Positions 32,101-40,159 are shown, counted from the first letter of the stretch. The stretch: DNA of 64,000 nucleotides from Anaerolineae bacterium (GCA_020848035.1 JADLAX010000032.1:62001-126000), one strand, 5' to 3'. Notes: generated by a model from the letters alone, not told the origin. Made by a program: numbers and translations.

Positions 32101-34359
32101 CGGCACGATGACCTGGGTCTGCTGGCTGTTCAGGGCAAAGTTGGCGTCGTCGGGCAGCGGCTCACGCACCAGCATCAGGTCAGCGGTGATCATTTGGGCG
32201 ACATCATCCCAGGCGATCTGGTTTTCGCCGACGGCCAGGCGATGGCTGTTCAGCCGCACCCGGCCGCGCCCGGCCCGCTGCAAGGTGGGCAGCGGGGTAA
32301 AAACGAGGGCGGCAATGCCAACGGCCGTTGACAGCAGCACGTAGCCCAACAGCAAAATGATGCCCAATTGCAGGGCCACGCCGGTATCGGCGGCAGGAAT
32401 GGCGTTCACCGTTAGCCCGGCGTCGGCGATGGCGGGGCGGAACTGGAGGGGAGCGGCCGTATTGCCCACGGCGGGTGCGTCGGACTCAATCTCGGCGTCG
32501 GGGTTGCTCTGCGTGGCGTCCAGCTCCTCCACGATGAGGGCGGGCCACAGCACAAATTCGCGCCCCTTGAAGGTGATGGCGGGCGACACCAAACTGCCCG
32601 TGTCCAGCCGGATGGTGTAGAGCGGCAGTAAAAAGATGACGATGGAGAGCAAAATAAAAACGGCGTGGCGAAAAATGACGGTGGCCGGGTGGCGGTAGCG
32701 GATGGGATAGGTGTAGTCGGAAACGGCCGTGGCCACCCGCCGCGCTGCTTCCTGCTGGTTTTCGTCCAGTCGGGCATCGTGGGTGATGGCGTACAGCCGG
32801 TCGGCAATCTCCGTCACCCAGATTTCGTCGTTTTGCTGCTGGAACAGGGCCAGGGCCCGTTCAAACTGCAAGATGGCCGACTGCACCTCACTGGCGTCAG
32901 TGGCGGCCAGGCCCAGGTGGGCTTCGGCCAGCAGCACGCGGGCGCGGCCTTCCAGGGCATCATCCTCATACTGGCCGATTTCCGCCAGCGCTTCTTCGGC
33001 GTAGTGGCGGGCGGCTTCGGGCTGCCCCTGGCCCAGCAGCGCCTCGGCCAGCCCCAGGTTCACCGAGAGGCGGCGATAGCTGCCCAGCGGTGCGTCCTCT
33101 TCGGCCAGCAGCCGCCGGAAGAGCGTTTCGGCCTGCTGGTTATCGTCCAGGCTCAGGTAGAGGTAGGCCAGCTTTTCGTCGGCGGCGACGCTTTCGGCCG
33201 GTTCGGCGTGCTGCTCCAGCAGGCGGTCGGCCTGCTTGTACTGGTTGGCCCCGCTGACAAACAGTCGGGTCACAATCCAGTCCAGGTTGAGCAAAATGGG
33301 CCAGAAGCGCGGGTGCCAGACGCGCCGCCCCAGGTAAAAGCTCATGTAAACCAGCAGCGGCAGCGAGAGTAAAAAGATGGCAAAGTCGCGCAGCTGGTGC
33401 AGGCGGTTCGATGGTTCGGGCATGGCGGGCGGGTTGTGCTCGCGGGTGGCTTCGGCCAGGCCGACGTAGGCATCACCCAGGGCCAGCCGGGTGTAGGCGC
33501 GCTCAATCTGGATGCGGGCGAGATCGGTGACGCTGGTGACGGCTTCAGGCTGGGCGGCGGGCGCGGTTTCGGGCTGGCGCAGGCGCTGTTCTTCGGCATC
33601 AAACAGGGTCAGGGTTTCCTGGTAGGCGGTGATGGCTTCGACAAACTGGCCCAGCTGGGCCAGCGATTCACCGTGGGCGCGAATGACATACGGCCGTAGC
33701 ACCGGCGACAGGTTGGGCTTGGCACGCAGTTCGGCCAGGGTTTGCAGGCTGCTGGGCCACAGACCGCGCAGCTGGTTGACGCGGGCCCACATGTGGCGCA
33801 GCAGGTCGTCGAGCAGGGTGAGGTCTTGCTTGAGCACCACCAGGTAAAAGCGGGCGTCGGTAACGGTGTCCAGCAGGCGCTCGATTTCGGTGATCTGCCG
33901 CTCTTTGTGGTAGAGGCGGAAGCTGTCGATGAGGAAGTTGATGCCCGCGGTCTGATCGACAAAAAGCAGATGGTACAAGAGGAGGCGGCGCTGCCGCTGC
34001 GGGTTGGGATCGGGCTGGTTTTGCCAGTAGGCCAGGGCGCGCTGGTGGGCGGTGAGGTAGGCGGGGCGGTCGCGGGCAATCCAGCGGCGCTGCAAAAAGA
34101 CGCGCTCGTCGGGGCGGATGGCGTAGGTGGCGGTTTCGTCTTCTGGGGTGGAAAGGGTGCGGACAAAGGAGTAGCGCAGCAGGCGTTCGATGAGGCCGGC
34201 GTTACGGCCGTCGTCTACCTGGCGCATGGCGGCAAACAAATCCGCGTTAAACCAGACCGGTACGGCGGCCAGGTAAAGCGCCTCAGCCATCATCGGATGG
34301 ACTTCATCGAGGATGCGCTCAAGATAGGTTGCGGTGGTGGCGGTAACGTCGCTGCTCAT
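29116..34359 (-). CDS. Winged-helix/TPR membrane protein, C-terminal half of a split STAND system
   Basis: The 1747-residue protein begins with a winged-helix-like domain (about 10-100: LERILDEVHPMMAEALYLAA, LLRYSFVRTLS, YAIRPDERVFLQRRW), the module that follows the NTPase in NLR/STAND proteins. Residues about 100-310 and 375-550 are TPR-like helices. Eight hydrophobic segments follow or interrupt (about 324-344, 563-582, 663-688, 791-807, 828-848, 860-880, 890-906, 921-943), with a PH-like insert near 695-770. The C-terminal 800 residues are TPR repeats (for example AEAYLGLGFSYYSLRDYDKA). No catalytic motif is seen. The NTPase that normally precedes such a wing is encoded by the next gene upstream, 373 bases away. 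Function as a membrane-tethered sensor is inferred. Confidence 0.75.
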   Translation of the reverse strand: MSSDVTATTATYLERILDEVHPMMAEALYLAAVPVWFNADLFAAMRQVDDGRNAGLIERLLRYSFVRTLSTPEDETATYAIRPDERVFLQRRWIARDRPAYLTAHQRALAYWQNQPDPNPQRQRRLLLYHLLFVDQTAGINFLIDSFRLYHKERQITEIERLLDTVTDARFYLVVLKQDLTLLDDLLRHMWARVNQLRGLWPSSLQTLAELRAKPNLSPVLRPYVIRAHGESLAQLGQFVEAITAYQETLTLFDAEEQRLRQPETAPAAQPEAVTSVTDLARIQIERAYTRLALGDAYVGLAEATREHNPPAMPEPSNRLHQLRDFAIFLLSLPLLVYMSFYLGRRVWHPRFWPILLNLDWIVTRLFVSGANQYKQADRLLEQHAEPAESVAADEKLAYLYLSLDDNQQAETLFRRLLAEEDAPLGSYRRLSVNLGLAEALLGQGQPEAARHYAEEALAEIGQYEDDALEGRARVLLAEAHLGLAATDASEVQSAILQFERALALFQQQNDEIWVTEIADRLYAITHDARLDENQQEAARRVATAVSDYTYPIRYRHPATVIFRHAVFILLSIVIFLLPLYTIRLDTGSLVSPAITFKGREFVLWPALIVEELDATQSNPDAEIESDAPAVGNTAAPLQFRPAIADAGLTVNAIPAADTGVALQLGIILLLGYVLLSTAVGIAALVFTPLPTLQRAGRGRVRLNSHRLAVGENQIAWDDVAQMITADLMLVREPLPDDANFALNSQQTQVIVPGSTARYDIVRQRAASYLPTTLPRQDLSYKLVYSKMGVWYIGTAALLTVLALLGSRFPTLLNFDFPGTPYSLADLYPYLYLGLFVPPLWAFVLRPLQIRHHLFQRSRLALWLGLAGLFLLVLRLGSLFFPWFTMPDIYPSLGILLVIGGVTRALWQTRVPASQPPTYPLALRLSGLLLAVFTLFVMGGHLLREVSSYHFLIVGNSLRDRSLAQTEEDTAVALANDALTTYSRAIEIAQRKVLGLVDTRSAVQLLAPILRPTQSVWFQAVLNRAAIHMQLGDFDAALADYDQLTTYATTTELLASRNLARLGVSTQADAEAPDFQTILKEQGQLIANQPNNAYYWLWRGVTYHILGDVAAAETNYQQALAITGERALDTQSQVQAWTGLGWLAYGQNRYEAAVERFETAVSLNDRSAEAYLGLGFSYYSLRDYDKARQAWEKTAELAPNDPTIYVSLGTLHWRLGMLQDGQNSLAQDRCADPNLSEAQKLASAAELKLAIENFQTAVALPGRAPADIAETYQSLARVQYLLRSCPGYDLVDVLKGTIDSYSAAIELDPTNASYWHVRGRTAYGIWLNLPAGTGPSARVWLFDALDDTNAALALNPTDFGDYQPNRWRELIYPRATEGSLAQGDGRFANGEYEVALGYYELVATRAPEIVRAPFKAGLAAVALGDFDRAEQWYAEGLNRAKAADDGAAVLLAEADLIQFADRTSANVAPLLELLRSSDVEVDPADITDAATAFALAQAALLDGRWQPAALLGNLGLELAVAAEDIVVVREAGANLAAFGLSYDNVDLTQWYWPLVDNGRGRETAVSNLARPDLYWRYRAEYGFRVVRDLFPAKPGWEASAARIYTQIIADVERAYALNPAEHQTWRDFFADANVGWHYLRRGDARYQAGSYPEALADYLQATQLIQPASENALNDLTETVFKVGLTALRLEEFRLADEAYDAGLTLLARYDGNDAQLGRAITDLEALLAAEPDLAPVGGAILEDLDE

Positions 34360-34732
34360 AGTTTGCTAGATCAAACCTGATAGGTTTACGAAGTTGCTTT
34401 ATTGTCAGGCAAGTTTGCTTTCCATATTACCTTTGTTATGAGGCTACTAAAAAACCTGTCAGGTTTACGCAGTTGCTTTATCGTGAGGTAGCTTTGCTTT
34501 CCGTAATGCCTTTGTTATTTGGCTACTCAAAAACCTGACAGGTTTACAATCGAGCTTGATAAGATAGTTGATTTGCTCGCCTAACCGATCTTCACACCAG
34601 GTAACTTAGAAAACCTGTCAGGTTTACGAAATCGCTTTATTGTCAGGTAGCTTTGTTTTCCGTAATGCCTTTGTTATTTAGCTACTCAAAAACCTGACAG
34701 GTTTAGAATCGAAGAAAACCTGTCAGGTTTGC
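34360..34732. repeat. 79-bp tandem repeat array with six AAACCTGWCAGGTTT palindromes
   Basis: The 373-base spacer between the two STAND genes holds six copies of a 15-base palindrome AAACCTG(A/T)(C/T)AGGTTT at 34373, 34452, 34531, 34611, 34690 and 34716. Three copies are followed by a conserved remainder of the unit (TTGCTTTAT..AGGTAGCTTTG..TTCCGTAATGCCTTTGTTAT), giving a 79-bp period at 34373, 34452 and 34611. The 80 bases at 34531-34610 between the second and third conserved units have a diverged interior. The stretch is much more AT-rich than its neighbours. It could be a regulator-binding array, a transcription barrier or a site for recombination. Confidence 0.85.
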
Positions 34733-35836
34733 TCAAATATCGCTGAAAAAGTCGTCGTCGGCGCTGGTGGTAGCCATGGCGTGGTCGGCCATCATGGCCA
34801 GGGCACCGGGCACACCGCCGCTGGTCACCAGGATGGTGCGCCAATCCAGCCCGGTAATAACCACCTTGCGCCGTGATTCAAAATATTCGCGCACGGTCAG
34901 CTCGTCAAACGGTTCCAGGTAGGTTTTGACGAGCAGGTGGTTCATGTTCAGGTCGCTCAAATCCGGCGTTTGCCGCCCGGTGATGATGATGACCAGCTCG
35001 CTGAGGTGGCCATCGCGCACGCGGGGCAGCAGCTCCTGGCGCAGCCAGCGGTCGGCATCGGGCTTGATTGCTTCGTAGGAGTCGAAAAGCAGCACCAGCG
35101 AGGCGCGGTCGGCGACCAGGGCGGTGAGGGCGGCAAAAAAGGCGTCGTTGATCTGGCGCTCGATGCGGGTCTGGTCGGCGGCGCTGTCGGTGCGCAGGAA
35201 GCCCATGTTGTCTTCGGTGATAGCGGTGGGGGTGGGTTGGGTGGTTACGGCCGTTCCCGCCCGAAACGCATCCAGGCCATCCCACCAGTTCAAATGGGCG
35301 CGCAGTTCGGCGCAGCGGGTGATGAGCAGCGTCAGCAGCTGGCGGCGCTGGCAGTAAGCCACCAGCGAACCAGCCCGGGCCGATAAAGTTTCGCCAGCCA
35401 GTTCCTCGTAGTTGATGGCGATGTCCAGGCAGATGCTGCGGATTTCATCCAGGCTGAAGCTGTTGACGATGTTTTGCCGCAGCAGGCCGAGGGCGGAAAC
35501 GGCACCAATCGGGGCATCACTGAAGCTGTTGATGATTTCGTTGAGCGTGTTGAAGTAGCTGGGCTGGTTGAGCTGCTGGCGGATGAGGCGCACCAGCCCT
35601 AAAAAGTCGTGGTGGTCCTGCTTGGGATTGCGAAAATCGACGTAGACGGCGGGCAGGTTGACGGTGGGCTCCAGGCAGTGGTCCTGCATGCGCCCGGCGA
35701 GCCACGTTTTGCCCATATCCTTGGTGGCCTGGATCAGCATCACCGCCTGCCGCGTCTCGGGGCGCAGCAGCTTTTGAAAGCCGAGGAATTTGCGTTCCTG
35801 GTTAACAAAGAGGGCAGGGTTGTAAATATTGCTCAT
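34733..35836 (-). CDS. STAND/NB-ARC-like NTPase with embedded effector-associated domain
   Basis: The 367-residue protein carries a P-loop MGKT in MLIQATKDMGKTWLA (33-47; the usual first glycine is replaced), Walker B LVLLFDSYE (247-255), a sensor strand VIIITGRQ (282-289) and GGVPGALAMMA (340-350), matching the P-loop, Walker B, TTR and GxP order of NB-ARC/STAND ATPases. Between the P-loop and Walker B, residues about 116-184 form an effector-associated domain (LLRQNIVNSFSLDEIRSICLD, YEELAG, W184) clearly related to that of the TIR-like protein at 21998-22780. The protein stops about 17 residues after the GxP motif; the winged helix and repeats are in the next gene. ATG at 35836 fits the fold; the frame runs open to 36028. 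Confidence 0.75.
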   Translation of the reverse strand: MSNIYNPALFVNQERKFLGFQKLLRPETRQAVMLIQATKDMGKTWLAGRMQDHCLEPTVNLPAVYVDFRNPKQDHHDFLGLVRLIRQQLNQPSYFNTLNEIINSFSDAPIGAVSALGLLRQNIVNSFSLDEIRSICLDIAINYEELAGETLSARAGSLVAYCQRRQLLTLLITRCAELRAHLNWWDGLDAFRAGTAVTTQPTPTAITEDNMGFLRTDSAADQTRIERQINDAFFAALTALVADRASLVLLFDSYEAIKPDADRWLRQELLPRVRDGHLSELVIIITGRQTPDLSDLNMNHLLVKTYLEPFDELTVREYFESRRKVVITGLDWRTILVTSGGVPGALAMMADHAMATTSADDDFFSDI

Positions 35837-36042
35837 ACACTTCTGCAATTTTTGGTGGCAACTATTGACGCTGCCAGAACCGTGAACTTGGGATGGAAAT
35901 ACGGCCGTTACGCACGTTATGTCATGGGTCACATTGTAACATTCCCGCTGGCATGGGTAAAGACGATATTTTATGTAAATTGGATGAGGGTTTTGTGGTA
36001 GAATGACGGCCGTTAGAAAACTGGCCAAGATGGGAACGCAAA

Positions 36043-36282
36043 ATGCTCGATTTCATTCTATTCTTCTTGCTTGGAATCTATCTCGTTTATTCAACTTATA
36101 TTTGCTGGTGGAAGCCCGAAACTCTGGAGAGGTTTTTGGCAAATGTTTATACAGATTCCTGGCCAGCAGCTAAGGCAATTGTCTCGTCGAGGGTTGTTTT
36201 TTGGTTCGTTAGAATCGTGACGTTATTAACGCTCATCACCTATTTGTTTGGCCTGGCCGCTGGAATTTGGGGTTTAATCTAA
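36043..36282 (+). CDS. Small two-helix membrane protein
   Basis: The 79-residue protein has hydrophobic segments at about 2-22 and 52-76 separated by KPETLERFLANVYTDSWPAAK. It starts the AT-rich group 36043-37949 and its TAA overlaps the next ATG (TAATG), so the two are translated together. No family recognised. Confidence 0.6.
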   Translation: MLDFILFFLLGIYLVYSTYICWWKPETLERFLANVYTDSWPAAKAIVSSRVVFWFVRIVTLLTLITYLFGLAAGIWGLI

Positions 36283-36749
36283 TGCCGCATTATTCATACT
36301 TACGTGCTGATTTGCATTGCCCAAACTGCAACATTTTGATAACCGATCTCCTCTGGTTTCAATGGGGGTATAGCCCGGGTTACGCAGTGATAGAAGAATT
36401 TGTATATCAGGTTGGTGATCCAATAAAGTGGAAAAAATGCCAAAGCGGCGAGATCCCAGCTTGGACCTATTTCGGTGAGGGCGGTGGTAACCTGGGTGAT
36501 CCTTCAGTAAAAAACCTCATTGTCAGAGATTCAGCTCAATACTTTTTGCAACAGCTCTGCTCCAATTGTCAATATCGCCCAGGAGGCGCAGCTTTAGAGA
36601 TAGTTGATGGCAAAATTGTTAAAGCCTGGTTGCTTGTTCCGAATGAACTTGACGAAAATGTTGATGTTTTTGTTCATACAAGAAATGGTGCATTAAAGCC
36701 CATGCACTCGTGGAATGATCATCCAATGTCTAGAACGGAAACTTGTTGA
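36282..36749 (+). CDS. Putative zinc-ribbon protein
   Basis: The 155-residue protein has CPNC near residue 14 and a second CSNC pair in LQQLCSNCQYRPGG near residue 89, enough for one zinc ribbon or rubredoxin-like knuckle. The rest is a small alpha/beta domain without recognised family. It is coupled to the small membrane protein by a TAATG overlap. Base composition is clearly lower in GC than the chromosome around it. Function unknown. Confidence 0.6.
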   Translation: MPHYSYLRADLHCPNCNILITDLLWFQWGYSPGYAVIEEFVYQVGDPIKWKKCQSGEIPAWTYFGEGGGNLGDPSVKNLIVRDSAQYFLQQLCSNCQYRPGGAALEIVDGKIVKAWLLVPNELDENVDVFVHTRNGALKPMHSWNDHPMSRTETC

Positions 36750-36854
36750 ATTACCAACTTTGCGTTTGATGGGGCGTACGGCCGTTATCATAAAGCTTAT
36801 CAATGCCAAGCCAGCTATGAAACCAGCGGGTGGCAGAAACATATCTCGATAAAA

Positions 36855-37949
36855 ATGAAAGTTAAAGCGAAAAAAACAATTCGAACCAGGTTGATACAAA
36901 TTTCCATTTGGGCAATTTTTGCCAGCCTGTTGATGGGCTGCAAAATAGTTATTTCGGATCCTTTCCAACGAACTATTCCTGGATTCCCTCGCACATTTTG
37001 GTCGCCCGATGGTAACTATATATCGCATAGCATGGAAAGCGATGTTGTGATTATTGAAGTGGCTCACTCAGGTCCAAATTTTTCCCCCACAGAACTTCTG
37101 GCAAGTGGTCATTTTGGCTATTATGCGCGTTGGTCTCCCGACGCCACCAAGCTGGCTTTTATCACTGATGAAGGTGATGGAGATGTCATTAAAACCTATA
37201 ACATTGCTTCAGAAGAGGTAGCTATCCTTACCAGCGAACTTGCTCAGAATGGATTTTCTGCATGGTTCCAAGGCGATCTGGACATAAGAGAGATAAATTG
37301 GGCACCTAATAATCAAAGGTTGGCTTTTTCCGTAAAACGTTCCGAAGCGCAAGATATTTATATTGTCAACTCTGATGGGACTCAGGCTCGTAGAATAATT
37401 GAAAACGGGACAGAACCAGTTTGGTCGCCCGATGGAAAGACGATTGCATTCGTGAGAAATGACGATATCTATCTGTTCAATGTGGAAAATGAGGAAGAGG
37501 TACAGCTTACCCTTTCTTCTAAAATTGAACTGGCGCCTCTTTGGTCGCCAGATGGCGAGCTGATTGTTTACACTGTGTTTCAAAACTACAACTATGAAAT
37601 TTATTTGATGAACGCTGATGGCAGTAACCAGATGAATATTACGAATCACCCAGCTACCGATTTTTGGGCTTCCTGGTCACCAAATGGGCAAGTCATCATG
37701 TTTACCTCAACCAGAGATGATCAATCAAGACGCAATAATGGCGAGATATATTTTTATTATCTAGAGGAAAATGAACTCCGCCGCTTTACAAACACCCCAA
37801 CCCAAGATGAATTTGAACCAATCTGGTCGCCAGATGGAGAACGGATTGCCTTTTGGTCATACAGCACAAGCCGTTTAGAGAAATCGCTTTATATGATGGA
37901 TATTGATAGTGGCGAACGTATCTTTGTGCAAAGTATTGATTATCGGTAA
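36855..37949 (+). CDS. Lipoprotein with TolB-like (PD40) beta-propeller
   Basis: The 364-residue protein has a signal peptide with lipobox LLMGC (C29), so it is probably anchored outside the membrane. At least five PD40/WD40-like blades are visible, each with a W(S/A)PDG or WSPNG turn (FWSPDGNYI, RWSPDATKL, VWSPDGKTIAF, LWSPDGELIVY, SWSPNGQVIMF, IWSPDGERIAF). Such propellers bind partners or sense envelope state. It is AT-rich like the two genes before it. No enzyme motif. Confidence 0.85.
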   Translation: MKVKAKKTIRTRLIQISIWAIFASLLMGCKIVISDPFQRTIPGFPRTFWSPDGNYISHSMESDVVIIEVAHSGPNFSPTELLASGHFGYYARWSPDATKLAFITDEGDGDVIKTYNIASEEVAILTSELAQNGFSAWFQGDLDIREINWAPNNQRLAFSVKRSEAQDIYIVNSDGTQARRIIENGTEPVWSPDGKTIAFVRNDDIYLFNVENEEEVQLTLSSKIELAPLWSPDGELIVYTVFQNYNYEIYLMNADGSNQMNITNHPATDFWASWSPNGQVIMFTSTRDDQSRRNNGEIYFYYLEENELRRFTNTPTQDEFEPIWSPDGERIAFWSYSTSRLEKSLYMMDIDSGERIFVQSIDYR

Positions 37950-38017
37950 GTTTTAACCCGTCCTCAGAGATTACCTCCACGTTTTACAATTGGCTACCTG
38001 AACAAACCTTCGTCTTG

Positions 38018-38764
38018 TTACCAGCCCTGTGTCTGCGGCGTACGGCCGTTATCAAACAGCTTGATCAGCGCCAGACCCGCAATGAAGCCGCCGATATGCG
38101 CAGCGTAGGCCACCCCATCGCTGCCACCGCCCAAGACGCCCAATCCACCCACCAATTGCAGTAAAAACCAGAGTCCCACCGCAAAAATGGCCCGCACCTG
38201 GGTGACAATGCGCACCAAAATGACGGTGACGCGGCGGCCCGGGAACAGCAGCAGGTAGCCGCCCAGCACCCCGGCAATCGCCCCGGACGCGCCCAGGCTG
38301 GGTATTTGCAAATTGTCGCCGATGAGAACCGACGTAAAGACGTGGGCCAGGGAAGCCAGCAGCCCCACCAGCAGGTAGAAGAGCAGGTAACGGCCGTGTC
38401 CCAACCGGTCCTCCAAATTGTCGCCAAAAATCCAGAGGTAGAGCAGGTTACCCAAAATGTGGGCCCAACCGCCGTGCATAAACATCGAGGTGAGCAGGGT
38501 GATGTAGACGGAAATGGGCGTTGGCTGCAAACCGGGCAGAACGTAGACCTGCCCCGTGCTGGGATCGCGCACCTGTTCGCTTTGCGTCACCAGGTCCTCG
38601 CCGGTCACAATTTCTTGCGGCACGGTGGAGAAGGCGTAGGTGAATTCCAGGTTGTTGCCCATCCCCTGAAACAGCACAAAAACGAGCAGATTGATGGCAA
38701 TCAGAACGTAATTGACGTACGGCGTAATGGTCCGGTCGCGGTTGTCGTCACCAATGGGAATCAT
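38018..38764 (-). CDS. Rhomboid-family intramembrane serine protease
   Basis: The 248-residue membrane protein has six or seven hydrophobic helices with the rhomboid dyad: S160 in GASGAIAG and H223 in AAHIGGFIAG. The oxyanion-side motif HGGWAHILGN (97-106) is present. It cleaves membrane proteins within the bilayer. ATG at 38764 follows AGGAG at six bases and gives the short cytosolic N-terminus usual in Chloroflexota and Gram-positive rhomboids. It is convergent with the propeller gene. Confidence 0.93.
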   Translation of the reverse strand: MIPIGDDNRDRTITPYVNYVLIAINLLVFVLFQGMGNNLEFTYAFSTVPQEIVTGEDLVTQSEQVRDPSTGQVYVLPGLQPTPISVYITLLTSMFMHGGWAHILGNLLYLWIFGDNLEDRLGHGRYLLFYLLVGLLASLAHVFTSVLIGDNLQIPSLGASGAIAGVLGGYLLLFPGRRVTVILVRIVTQVRAIFAVGLWFLLQLVGGLGVLGGGSDGVAYAAHIGGFIAGLALIKLFDNGRTPQTQGW

Positions 38765-38784
38765 TTTCTGCTCCTTTGGGAATG

Positions 38785-38848
38785 GGACACAGATGAACAC
38801 AGATTTTCACAGATTCTTATCTGCGTTTATCTGTGTTCATCTGTGTCC
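38785..38848. repeat. Perfect 20-bp stem of CACAGAT words
   Basis: GGACACAGATGAACACAGAT (38785-38804) pairs perfectly with its reverse complement at 38829-38848; the loop contains two further CACAGAT/ATCTGCG words that can extend pairing. It lies between the aldo/keto reductase stop and the rhomboid start, both minus strand. Confidence 0.85.
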
Positions 38849-38851
38849 TAC

Positions 38852-39838
38852 TTAATACGGGCCACGGATGTGGTCGGTGACGTGGGTTTGGTAGAAGGTG
38901 GCCAGGGTTTGGTGCAGTTCGGGCGAGAGGGGGGGGAGTTGGGAAACGGCCGTATTTCCCACCACCTGTTCGGCCCGCGTCGCCCCGGTAATGACCGTAG
39001 TCACCGCCGGGAAGTCCAGCACCCAGCGCTGGGCCATCTGGGCCATCGTCAGGCCGTCGGGCACCAGCGGCTTCAGCTGGTCGGCCAGCGACACGCCCTG
39101 CTCAAACGGCAGCCCGGCAAAGGTCTCGCCGACATTGAAGGCATCGCCGTCCCGGTTGTAGTTGCGGTGATCGTCCTCGGGGAAGGTGGTGTTGGCCGTA
39201 AATTTGCCCGCCAGCAGCCCCGAGGCCAGCGGCAGCCGCACGATAATCGCCACGCCTTTGGCCTGCGCTTTGTCAAACAGGGTATGAATTGGCTTCTGGC
39301 GGAAGATGTTGAAGATGATTTGCAGCGAGGCCAGGCCGTCCTGCTCCAGGCAGATGAGCGCCTCTTCCATCGACTCGACGCTGGCGCCAAAGCGCTTGAT
39401 CTTGCCTTCCTGCTGGAACGTACGCAGGTGGTCGAACACGTCGCCGCGGCGCAGTTCGTCGGTGGGGATGCAGTGGAGCTGGGTCAGATCGAGCGCCTCC
39501 ATCTGAAGACGGCGCAGGGAATCTTCGGTGTGTTGGCGCATCGCAGCCATCGTAAAATTCTCTGGCCAGCCGGGGTTGCCGGAACGGCCGAGTTTCGTGG
39601 CCACAAACACATTTCCCTCATGCTGCTGCAAAAAGTGGGCAATGCGCTGCTCGCTGACGCCGCCGCCGTACACATCGGCCGTGTCAAAAAAAGTGACGCC
39701 GTGGTCAACGGCCGTTTGCAAAATCTCTTCCGCCGCGCGATCGGTGACGCTGCCCCAATCGCCGCCCAGCTGCCAGGTGCCCAGGCCAATTTCAGATACA
39801 GTGCGTGTTTCGCTGCCAAACGGCCGTTCGTTCATCAT
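38852..39838 (-). CDS. Aldo/keto reductase
   Basis: The 328-residue TIM-barrel enzyme uses NADPH to reduce carbonyls. The catalytic tetrad is seen as D52 and Y57 in FFDTADVYGGG, K in VATKLGR and H in LTQLHCIP. The N-terminal SEIGLGTWQLGG is typical of the AKR11/general-stress branch. ATG at 39838 (or 39835). Substrate not predictable; the branch often acts on small aldehydes. Confidence 0.92.
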   Translation of the reverse strand: MMNERPFGSETRTVSEIGLGTWQLGGDWGSVTDRAAEEILQTAVDHGVTFFDTADVYGGGVSEQRIAHFLQQHEGNVFVATKLGRSGNPGWPENFTMAAMRQHTEDSLRRLQMEALDLTQLHCIPTDELRRGDVFDHLRTFQQEGKIKRFGASVESMEEALICLEQDGLASLQIIFNIFRQKPIHTLFDKAQAKGVAIIVRLPLASGLLAGKFTANTTFPEDDHRNYNRDGDAFNVGETFAGLPFEQGVSLADQLKPLVPDGLTMAQMAQRWVLDFPAVTTVITGATRAEQVVGNTAVSQLPPLSPELHQTLATFYQTHVTDHIRGPY

Positions 39839-39851
39839 CCTCTCCTATTTA

Positions 39852-39913
39852 TCCACAGATGACACAGATTGCACAGATGATCTTTAACTCTGTGTCATCT
39901 GTGCAATCTGTGG
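39852..39913. repeat. Hairpin of shuffled CACAGAT words
   Basis: Left arm units read CCACAGAT, GACACAGAT, TGCACAGAT; the right arm, read as reverse complement, gives CCACAGAT, TGCACAGAT, GACACAG, so the same units appear in a different order. Strong pairing is still possible between overlapping parts. It lies upstream of the aldo/keto reductase gene. Confidence 0.75.
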
Positions 39914-40057
39914 ATTATTTTCCCCCATTCATAGCATGAAAACGGGGATTGGGCGAGTGTCAGAGATACATTCGTCACTGTGCTAAAATCGGCGGATGCA
40001 GAGATACGGAGCTGAAAAGAGAAACTCTTTCGGATTTAGTAAGGCGGCCTGATTCTT

Positions 40058-40115
40058 GCACCGAATTGACACGAATTAACACGAAAATTAGCGTTAATTC
40101 GTGTCAATTCGGTGC
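40058..40115. repeat. Perfect 23-bp stem of CACGAATT words
   Basis: The arm at 40058-40080 (GCACCGAATTGACACGAATT then AAC) pairs without mismatch with 40093-40115 around a 12-base loop. A related but decayed copy is at 42231-42289. The rest of the 320-base spacer 39839-40159 has no gene. Confidence 0.88.
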
Positions 40116-40159
40116 TAATTAAAGAGCTAAAAGAAATGGGCATAGGGAGGATGGTGCGG

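Noticed and set aside
34360..34732. CRISPR array
   Set aside because: The repeats are 15-bp palindromes in 79-bp units whose bodies are also conserved, so there are no unique spacers, and no cas genes are nearby.
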